From positions 12,727 to 20,579 of the forward strand of contig MGZO01000059.1 in assembly GCA_001802655.1 (NCBI GenBank): a stretch of 7,853 nt of DNA, in the 5' to 3' direction. A program made the translations under genes and the position numbers. Origin of the DNA: Hydrogenophilales bacterium RIFOXYD1_FULL_62_11 (GTDB taxonomy: Bacteria > Pseudomonadota > Gammaproteobacteria > Burkholderiales > Thiobacillaceae). Below are positions 1 through 4,076 of the stretch, piece by piece. The notes beneath the pieces were generated by a model. That model had not been told where the DNA came from, did no database searches, and saw nothing but the letters and a program-made list of their open reading frames with translations. Position 1 is the first letter of the stretch; each line of letters opens with the position of its first letter.

Positions 1-1
1 G

Positions 2-625
2 ATCTCGGTGTTGTTCGGCCTATCCCCGCTGGTGACGGGTGTGCTGGCCTTGTTGTGGCTGAAGGAAGAAGCATTAACTCCGAAAAAACTGCTCGGCATG
101 CTGCTTGGGCTGGTCGGGCTGGCGGTGATTTTCGGCGACACGCATGAAATGGGTGGCTCGCACGCCGTTGCCGGGGTCACGGCATTGTTGGCGGCGGTGC
201 TGGTCTATTCCTCCGGCATGGTGTGGATCAAGCGTATCGGCGACGACAGTCCGCCACTAGCGACTACTGCCGGCGCGTTGGCGGTGTCGCTACCGTTGTT
301 CGGCATGGTGTGGTGGCTGATGGATGGCCATATCCCGGCCGCCATTCCGGCACGCGCCGAGGCCGCCATCGTCTATCTCGGCGTATTCGGCTCGGTGCTT
401 GGCTTCGCGCTCTACTACTACGTCATCAAGCACATGGAAACTGGCAAGGTATCGCTCATCACCTTGGTCACGCCCGTGATCGCATTGCTGCTCGGCAGCC
501 TGCTTAACGGCGAGGATGTCAGCATGCGAGTCTGGATTGGCGTGATCTGTATCGTACTCGGCCTAGCCATCCACCAATGGCAAAGCCTGGTGGCGCTGGC
601 GATTTCAACGCAAGAAGGAGACTGA
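2..625 (+). CDS. EamA/DMT-family membrane transporter, 3' part (5' end outside window)
   Basis: This is an inner-membrane carrier of the drug/metabolite transporter superfamily. Such proteins usually export amino acids, metabolites or drugs, and the substrate here cannot be read from the sequence. The frame is open from the first full codon at base 2, so the start lies upstream. About 207 residues are visible, against roughly 290-300 for the family. About seven hydrophobic helices can be seen, near visible residues 4-20, 31-46, 55-76, 86-107, 119-142, 150-171 and 174-192. The motif LWLKEE at the end of the first EamA repeat and the run GVFGSVLGFALYYYVIKH followed by LVTPVIALLLG in the second repeat are typical. 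The TGA stop lies one base before the paiB-like ATG, so the two are almost certainly co-transcribed. Family assignment is strong; direction and substrate are unknown. Confidence 0.88.
   Translation: MSVLFGLSPLVTGVLALLWLKEEALTPKKLLGMLLGLVGLAVIFGDTHEMGGSHAVAGVTALLAAVLVYSSGMVWIKRIGDDSPPLATTAGALAVSLPLFGMVWWLMDGHIPAAIPARAEAAIVYLGVFGSVLGFALYYYVIKHMETGKVSLITLVTPVIALLLGSLLNGEDVSMRVWIGVICIVLGLAIHQWQSLVALAISTQEGD
614..620 (+). promoter_or_regulatory. Ribosome binding site of the paiB-like gene
   Basis: GAAGGAG lies inside the last codons of the transporter gene and six bases before the ATG at 627. It fixes the start of the paiB-like gene and indicates translation of both genes from one transcript. Confidence 0.7.
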
Positions 626-626
626 C

Positions 627-1244
627 ATGTATCTGCCAGAGCATTTTCGTGAACACTGCGTAGAGGCCTTGCATGCCTTGATGAGAGCCTACCCTCTAGC
701 CACGCTGGTGACTCCAAGGGAGGGTGAACCGACGCTCAACCACCTCCCGCTGCGGCTCAGCCATGAAACGGATGGACTGCATCTGCATGGACACATCGCG
801 CGAGCCAATCCGCTTGGCAACCAAATTGGCGGCAAGGTTAAGGTCATTTTTCATGGCCCGGAGGCTTATGTCTCGCCGGCCTGGTACCCGAGCAAGGCCG
901 AACACGGTCAGGTGGTTCCCACCTGGAATTACGCCGTGGTCCATGCGCATGCCGTGCTGCGTCTCATCGACGACGCGGCATGGCTGCTGCGTCACATCGA
1001 GACCCTGACCGACGAACATGAGGCTATCAACGCCACACCCTGGCAGGTCTCTGACGCGCCGCCTGAGTTTATTGCCAGGCTCAGTTCCACCATTGTCGGC
1101 ATCGATCTGCGCGTAGAGCTGCTGGAGGGCAAGTTCAAGCTCAGCCAGAATCGCGTTCAAGCTGACCGCGATGGTGTGATGGCTGGCTTGCGAAAGCAGG
1201 GCAAGGACGCGTTGGCGTCTTGGATGGAGGCTTGGGGAGTATGA
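627..1244 (+). CDS. PaiB-family FMN-binding negative transcriptional regulator
   Basis: A cytoplasmic protein of 205 residues, the usual length for the PaiB family (FMN-binding split-barrel fold). The family is named after Bacillus subtilis PaiB, a repressor of protease and sporulation genes; most proteobacterial members have no tested role. Family motifs seen are NHLPLRL (residues 38-44), GHIARANP (55-62), FHGPEAYVSPAWY (75-87), VPTWNYAVVHAHA (97-109) and, near the C-terminus, IVGIDLRVELLEGKFKLSQN (156-175). The ATG is supported by GAAGGAG at 614-620, six bases upstream. It starts one base after the transporter stop, so the two probably form an operon. Such regulators often sit beside EamA exporters and acetyltransferases. 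The TGA is embedded in ATGA, which opens another short frame. Confidence 0.92.
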   Translation: MYLPEHFREHCVEALHALMRAYPLATLVTPREGEPTLNHLPLRLSHETDGLHLHGHIARANPLGNQIGGKVKVIFHGPEAYVSPAWYPSKAEHGQVVPTWNYAVVHAHAVLRLIDDAAWLLRHIETLTDEHEAINATPWQVSDAPPEFIARLSSTIVGIDLRVELLEGKFKLSQNRVQADRDGVMAGLRKQGKDALASWMEAWGV

Positions 1245-1312
1245 GCATCCACGACCACGCGACGCGATCTCTTGGCCCGTCCTATTGGCCGCGCCGCCGC
1301 TGTTACCGTTGA
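1241..1312 (+). pseudogene. Possible truncated third gene of the EamA-paiB operon
   Basis: An ATG overlaps the paiB stop as ATGA, the classic arrangement for translational coupling. The frame gives a peptide beginning MSIHDHATRSLG and ends at a TGA after 23 codons. I do not recognise the peptide and see no homology-bearing motif. One reading is that a third operon gene was cut off here by insertion or deletion, since the following sequence (from about 1313) no longer behaves like coding sequence. The other is that the overlap is chance, because ATGA occurs often. No function is claimed. Confidence 0.25.
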
Positions 1313-1595
1313 GCCCATGAACCAACAGCAGACCCGCTTCGTCTCCCTTTGTGCTCAATTCCTAAGCCTGAGTCCGCTGCTGCGCCCCGCGCGCATCTAA
1401 CTTTTTTTGTTCCCTCTGTTGTACCCAGGAGCAGGTGGCGATCGTCCGGTGATCCCTGCTCTACCGCCGTAATTGGTTCGACCAGATCGGCCCCTTCTTC
1501 GTCCGACCGGCTGACACGACGACTCACCCGCCAAGCCTGCATCACATCGGCCGCGAGCTACGTTCGCCCTGACTAGTGCGCTCTGCCCCCGCAAT

Positions 1596-1639
1596 CGCCA
1601 CCAACAAACGCCCCGCTTTCGGGAGTGTTGCAGGTGGCG
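1596..1639. repeat. Imperfect long hairpin
   Basis: The outer arms CGCCACC (1596-1602) and GGTGGCG (1633-1639) are perfectly complementary. Within them AACA (1603-1606) pairs with TGTT (1626-1629), and CCCG (1612-1615) pairs with CGGG (1620-1623) around a CTTT loop. That gives 15 paired positions over 44 bases with internal loops. There is no T-run on either side, so it is not a standard intrinsic terminator. It could be an RNA structure in the DUF736 leader or a recombination or protein-binding site. Confidence 0.5.
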
Positions 1640-2190
1640 TTTCAGGAAGTCTGCCCAGACGCCGCCGCACCGGTGGTGCGCCGAGTACGCCTGGTCCTGC
1701 TGCGCAGGGTTGTGCAATGTCACGCCATCCCCGACGCTGACGGGCAGGTCGCCGCAAACGACGGCTGCTCACCGACAGACCGTCCACCATGCCCAGACCC
1801 AACCACGCCGCGAACGATCAAGCCTGCGTCAATGCACAAGGGGCGTTCATCCTTGCTGATTCGGAACTGACCTTAATTGCGAAAGGGCGCGTGCCAGCAA
1901 AGCCCCTGTGCGGAGATGCCAGAGCCATGATGCCTTTCGGGTGGAATCGCACCCAACGGCGGCCTTGGCTTGTCGTGAATCCTGGCGAGGCAGCGGCTGC
2001 GCCTCGGGCTTCATGGCTGCAACCGTCCGGCGCAACGATTTTCCCCGGCACTACGTGCCCTCCTCGCGCAACAAAATCGCCGCGCCTCCCGGTCCTCCAC
2101 TACGTTGCGGCCGCTTTGCGATGCAGCCCGCCCGTACCTCGCCCTTCGGATCACCGACAAGGCCGCGATGGGCGCGATCTTGCACCACCA

Positions 2191-2197
2191 AAAGGAG
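2191..2197 (+). promoter_or_regulatory. Ribosome binding site of the DUF736 gene
   Basis: AAAGGAG ends seven bases before the ATG at 2205. It selects that ATG over the upstream in-frame start at 1908, which has no comparable site and would add about 99 atypical residues. Confidence 0.8.
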
Positions 2198-2204
2198 ATT
2201 CATC

Positions 2205-2510
2205 ATGGCAAACATCGGCACCTTCACCGCACAAAACGACAACTTCACCGGCACGGTTCGCACCCTGACGCTCAACGTCAAGGTCAAATTCATTCCGAAC
2301 GCCAAGGAAAGCGAGAACGCCCCGGACTACCGCATCGTCGCTGGCAACTTCGAGATCGGCGCGGCGTGGAAGAAGGTCAGCAAGGCGGAACGGCCTTACC
2401 TGTCGGCAACCCTGGATGACCCGTCGTTCCCTGCGACCATCTACGCCCGCCTGGTCGAGGGAGAGGATGGCGTGCACAACCTGATCTGGACACGCAGCAA
2501 GGGCGATTGA
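2205..2510 (+). CDS. DUF736 family protein (small ICE/plasmid-associated protein)
   Basis: A 101-residue cytoplasmic protein, the usual length of DUF736 proteins, whose molecular function is unknown. Visible family features are the N-terminal MANIGTFT start, the TGTVRTLTLNVKV strand region (residues 15-27), an APDYRI segment (39-44), the core GAAWKK (52-57), the motif YLSATLDDPSFPATIYARL (65-83) and the end HNLIWTR (91-97). The alternating hydrophobic pattern suggests a mostly beta fold. The gene has a strong ribosome binding site and its own terminator, so it appears intact and translated. Its usual setting is among ICE maintenance and transfer genes, but here it stands alone between a seemingly broken chromosomal operon and a non-coding spacer. 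I take it as the intact survivor of a lost element; a role in element biology is inferred only from family context. Confidence 0.9.
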   Translation: MANIGTFTAQNDNFTGTVRTLTLNVKVKFIPNAKESENAPDYRIVAGNFEIGAAWKKVSKAERPYLSATLDDPSFPATIYARLVEGEDGVHNLIWTRSKGD

Positions 2511-2528
2511 TCATCGCCCTCGGCGCCC

Positions 2529-2553
2529 TGCCCTCGCGGTGGGGCATCTTTTT
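2529..2553 (+). terminator. Intrinsic terminator of the DUF736 gene
   Basis: The hairpin has arms TGCCC (2529-2533) and GGGCA (2542-2546) around an eight-base loop, followed by the T-rich tract TCTTTTT (2547-2553). It starts 18 bases after the stop codon, which fits termination of the DUF736 transcript. Confidence 0.65.
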
Positions 2554-2825
2554 GTTCTTGACCCTATATGTTGAAATCAGCCGCGCGCGGCCGAAAATGT
2601 CACGAGCCCAAGGCCGAACGTGCTGCTAACTGACGCACAGCAAGGCTCATCCGGTCCGGCTGAACAAGCGTGATAAGTGCAAAACTCACTCATTCGGAGA
2701 GTCCAGAATTCTGGTTTTATCCATCATTGAAAAAGGACATGGCTGCCGTAATTTTTTTTTATGACAAAACGAGCAGATCGTTTTTCATGACGCGTGACTT
2801 GCGGACGACCCAATGATCCGGATGC
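2554..2825. other. Spacer with three short perfect inverted repeats and a T9 run; no gene seen
   Basis: No reading frame here has coding features. It contains the 12-bp perfect palindrome GCCGCGCGCGGC (2580-2591), the 12-bp perfect palindrome CCAGAATTCTGG (2703-2714, followed by TTTTAT and so possibly a weak terminator), a run of nine T at 2752-2760, and a hairpin with arms AAAACGA (2766-2772) and TCGTTTT (2778-2784) around GCAGA. The T9 run, read with the AT-rich hairpin after it, could insulate transcription in either direction. No attachment-site repeat or tRNA end was recognised. Confidence 0.5.
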
Positions 2826-2853
2826 TTGAATATCCAAATTAACTACATATACT
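2826..2853 (+). promoter_or_regulatory. Sigma-70-type promoter of the histone-like gene
   Basis: A -35 box TTGAAT (2826-2831) and a -10 box TATACT (2848-2853) are separated by 16 bases. Transcription would start near 2860, giving a leader of about 28 bases before the ATG at 2888. An eight-base direct repeat CTGTTTAT (2852-2859 and 2861-2868) overlaps the end of the -10 box and the probable start site, so it could be an operator. Confidence 0.6.
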
Positions 2854-2874
2854 GTTTATTCTGTTTATGTGAAA

Positions 2875-2880
2875 AAGGAG
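2875..2880 (+). promoter_or_regulatory. Ribosome binding site of the histone-like gene
   Basis: AAGGAG ends seven bases before the ATG at 2888. The strong site suggests an efficiently translated, possibly abundant protein, as expected for a nucleoid component. Confidence 0.7.
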
Positions 2881-2887
2881 ATTTTCC

Positions 2888-3427
2888 ATGGCCGATGACA
2901 CCAACAGCCCCGCTGACACCGTAGCTGTAAAACCAGCGGCAAGCACTCTTATTACTGCTGCCAGCGCCAAGTCATCAGCAGCCAAGCCAGCCACTCGTCC
3001 AAGGGTAACTAAAACTGCTGCGACTGCGGCCACAAAGCCTGCCAGAAAGCGGGCTCCGGCTACCGCCAAGGCCACGATGCCTGCGGCAAAGAAAACCGTT
3101 GCTCGCCCAGTGGTAAGGAAGTCCCCACCAGCGAAGAAGGCCGCACACGCGCCGGAACCTTTTGTTGCCAAGGAAAAGGAAGGTAAACCCGTCAAGGCGA
3201 AAAAAGCCAAACTGATTCGCGACAGCTTTACCATGCCGGAGGGTGAATACGCCCTGATTTCCGCCCTTAAAAAGCGTTGTCTGAATGTGGGCGTATCTGC
3301 GAAAAAAAGCGAGATCCTGCGTGCGGCCGTTACAAACTTGTCGAAACTCAGTGATGCCTCGGTGGTAGCCGCGGTTCGCCGTCTTGAAGTTATCAAAACA
3401 GGGCGGCCAGCCAAGGGGTCGAAGTAA
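2888..3427 (+). CDS. Histone H1-like nucleoid protein with basic Ala/Lys/Pro tail and C-terminal RHH-like domain
   Basis: A 179-residue protein that probably binds DNA and compacts or regulates the nucleoid. Residues 1-105 are low-complexity and rich in Ala, Lys, Pro, Thr and Arg, with repeated AAK/PAKK-like units such as KPARKRAPATAKA and SPPAKKAA. They resemble the disordered tails of eukaryotic histone H1 and bacterial H1-like proteins. Residues 106-179 are different: KLIRDSFTMPEGEYALISAL (108-127), then KKSEILRAAVTNLSKLSD, and a TGRPAK end. A beta-strand plus two-helix pattern with a conserved KKSE turn recalls ribbon-helix-helix domains that I associate with betaproteobacteria; that link is from memory. 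The ATG has AAGGAG at 2875-2880, seven bases upstream, and a good promoter. The gene is monocistronic. Targets and conditions of expression are unknown. Confidence 0.82.
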   Translation: MADDTNSPADTVAVKPAASTLITAASAKSSAAKPATRPRVTKTAATAATKPARKRAPATAKATMPAAKKTVARPVVRKSPPAKKAAHAPEPFVAKEKEGKPVKAKKAKLIRDSFTMPEGEYALISALKKRCLNVGVSAKKSEILRAAVTNLSKLSDASVVAAVRRLEVIKTGRPAKGSK

Positions 3428-3563
3428 ACTTAACTTAACCGCAGGGAAGGACAAACACAGATGTATCGCCACATAGAGTGCCTGTCCGGACTTGAGGCGC
3501 CTTCCTTTTCTTCAGATTGCCCCTTGCTTGAATTGCACCAACTTATAGACGTATCTGAACAAC

Positions 3564-3581
3564 CGCATTTTGCAAAATGCG
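3564..3581. repeat. 18-bp perfect palindrome
   Basis: CGCATTTTGCAAAATGCG reads identically on both strands with no spacer. A perfect 18-bp palindrome is rare by chance and resembles a site for a dimeric regulator. No gene starts close downstream on either strand, so a simple promoter operator is not obvious. Confidence 0.75.
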
Positions 3582-3620
3582 AAAGTCATCACTGAATCGG
3601 TTACAACCTCAATCCACTAC

Positions 3621-3662
3621 CCTGTTTCATCACCCCGGGTGCGCCAGAAATGATGAAACAGG
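3621..3662. repeat. 12-bp perfect inverted repeat with 18-base spacer
   Basis: CCTGTTTCATCA (3621-3632) and TGATGAAACAGG (3651-3662) are exact reverse complements. The spacer carries the hexamer palindrome CCCGGG (3634-3639). No T-tract follows on either strand, so a transcription terminator is unlikely. A structural DNA or RNA role, or protein binding, is more likely. Confidence 0.75.
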
Positions 3663-3684
3663 CATTCGCACGAATCAAAATGAA

Positions 3685-3707
3685 TTATCCACAAATACTG
3701 TGGATAA
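3685..3707. promoter_or_regulatory. Two consensus DnaA boxes facing each other
   Basis: TTATCCACA (3685-3693) matches the high-affinity DnaA box exactly, and TGTGGATAA (3699-3707) is its exact reverse complement. The boxes are separated by AATAC, so two DnaA molecules could bind in opposite orientation on almost the same stretch. An AT-rich segment with an inverted repeat follows at 3711-3752. This could be part of an origin, a DnaA titration or reactivation locus, or a DnaA-controlled regulatory site. There is no dnaA, dnaN, parAB or rep gene in the window to decide. Confidence 0.7.
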
Positions 3708-3730
3708 CTATGGTTAAAATAGGTTTGGCT

Positions 3731-3752
3731 ATAAACAATATATACGGTTTAT
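3731..3752. repeat. AT-rich inverted repeat ATAAAC/GTTTAT
   Basis: ATAAAC (3731-3736) and GTTTAT (3747-3752) are exact reverse complements around a ten-base spacer that is AT-rich apart from its last bases. The repeat lies 23 bases after the DnaA-box pair, where an origin would have its easily melted DNA. The right part shares ATATACnGTTTAT with the histone-gene promoter (2847-2859). Confidence 0.5.
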
Positions 3753-3806
3753 CGTGTTGCCTAAATTGTGGGCGTGATTGTCAGATTTTCAGGACTGGAC
3801 GGACAC

Positions 3807-3908
3807 TTGTGACACCGCTATTGGGTCGGTTTCGGACGGTGGATCCGGCAATGCCGTAACCCGTCACAACGGTCGGATTTAGCAAGGGGTTGGAAGCCCC
3901 ATGAATCC
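3807..3908. other. Two adjacent stem-loops, possible structured RNA
   Basis: The first element has outer arms TTGTGAC (3807-3813) and GTCACAA (3863-3869), with GGGT (3823-3826) facing ACCC (3859-3862) inside, and a local hairpin CGGCA-A-TGCCG (3846-3856). The second pairs GGATT (3875-3879) with AATCC (3904-3908) and GGGG (3886-3889) with CCCC (3897-3900). A terminator stem follows directly at 3914. A small RNA is possible, but I see no strong promoter for one, and the symmetry could equally be a DNA-level feature. Confidence 0.35.
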
Positions 3909-3910
3909 AT

Positions 3911-3942
3911 AAAAAGGCGGCTGCTCTTTCGAGCGCCGCCTT
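3911..3942 (-). terminator. Intrinsic terminator for the 5'-nucleotidase transcript
   Basis: On the minus strand the stem is AAGGCGGC-GCTC, loop GAAA, then GAGC-A-GCCGCCTT: twelve base pairs with one bulged base. It is followed by a run of T, since plus-strand bases 3911-3915 are AAAAA and overlap the stem end. This is a strong factor-independent terminator reading leftwards, about 135 bases after the nucleotidase stop. On the plus strand there is no T-run after the stem, so it is mainly one-directional. Confidence 0.8.
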
Positions 3943-4049
3943 CGACATTCAACTATGGACACACCCAGAAAATACCCTTATTTTTCAGCTTTTAATTGGC
4001 CCTAACAAACTGTAGTTAAAGCCAACTTTCAATTTGCGAGAACATCCGA

Positions 4050-4067
4050 CCCGGCATGCCCGGCATG
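4050..4067. repeat. Tandem 9-bp repeat next to the nucleotidase stop codon
   Basis: CCCGGCATG occurs twice in direct succession (4050-4058 and 4059-4067). ACCCGGCA (4049-4056) can also pair with TGCCGGGT (4070-4077), forming a hairpin that touches the last base of the nucleotidase stop codon. It lacks a T-tract on the minus strand, so it is more likely an mRNA 3' stabilising structure than a terminator. Confidence 0.5.
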
Positions 4068-4076
4068 CTTGCCGGG

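Larger units (their letters stand above)
1313..2204 (+). other. 892-base gap without a convincing gene; decayed or untranslated leader of the DUF736 gene
   Basis: This GC-rich stretch has many overlapping short frames on both strands, but none has a ribosome binding site and family features together. Three plus-strand pieces look more protein-like than the rest: an ATG frame at 1317-1400 (27 residues, starting MNQQQTRFVSL), a frame at 1453-1572 containing RRNWFDQIGPFFVRPAD and ending after HHIGRELRSP, and a GTG frame at 1576-1740 (54 residues). They lie in two reading frames with stops between them, as expected for decayed genes or chance. A strong imperfect hairpin lies at 1596-1639, and a smaller one with arms GGCAC/GTGCC at about 2046-2058. 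The frame of the DUF736 gene stays open upstream to 1908, but its composition there is low in acidic and aromatic residues and unlike the DUF736 domain. Confidence 0.45.
1313..2553 (+). mobile_element. Possible remnant of an integrative and conjugative element
   Basis: The only mobile-element marker is the DUF736 gene at 2205-2510, a family found mostly in the conserved cores and cargo of proteobacterial ICEs and plasmids. No integrase, relaxase, ParB, type IV secretion gene or tRNA attachment site is visible. The left boundary is placed where the paiB operon seems to break off, and the right boundary at the DUF736 terminator. Both are guesses. I found no convincing flanking direct repeats, so this is a relic hypothesis and not a delimited element. 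Confidence 0.3.
3428..4076. other. 649-base structured non-coding region between convergent genes, origin-like in parts
   Basis: No supported gene was found. The one plus-strand frame of any length (3650-3859) lacks a ribosome binding site and overlaps several inverted repeats. The region holds, in order: the octamer palindrome GTCCGGAC (3484-3491), a C/T-rich tract at 3501-3514 that may help end the histone-gene transcript, an 18-bp palindrome (3564-3581), a 12-bp inverted repeat (3621-3662), ATTCG-CA-CGAAT (3664-3675), two opposed DnaA boxes (3685-3707), an AT-rich stretch with a 6-bp inverted repeat (3731-3752), stem-loops at 3807-3869 and 3875-3908, a minus-strand terminator (3911-3942) and a tandem 9-bp repeat (4050-4067). 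The density of symmetry suggests a protein-binding or replication-control locus. Confidence 0.55.

Noticed and set aside
696..1358. Minus-strand frame of 220 codons opposite the paiB-like gene
   Set aside because: It overlaps a clear PaiB family gene almost completely and has no recognisable domain of its own.
1908..2204. Upstream in-frame extension of the DUF736 protein
   Set aside because: The extra 99 residues are unlike the family, while the ATG at 2205 has a strong ribosome binding site and gives the usual length.
3637..3722. Possible dif (XerC/XerD) recombination site
   Set aside because: GGTGCGC at 3638-3644 and TATGGTTAAAAT near 3710 resemble halves of a dif site, but they are far apart and the central region and partner arms do not match.
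3650..3859. 69-residue plus-strand frame in the structured intergenic region
   Set aside because: It has no ribosome binding site, overlaps the inverted repeats and DnaA boxes, and has no family features.
3428..4076. tRNA gene or ICE attachment site
   Set aside because: No cloverleaf with a conserved T-loop sequence or CCA end could be built on either strand, and no matching direct repeat was found elsewhere in the window.
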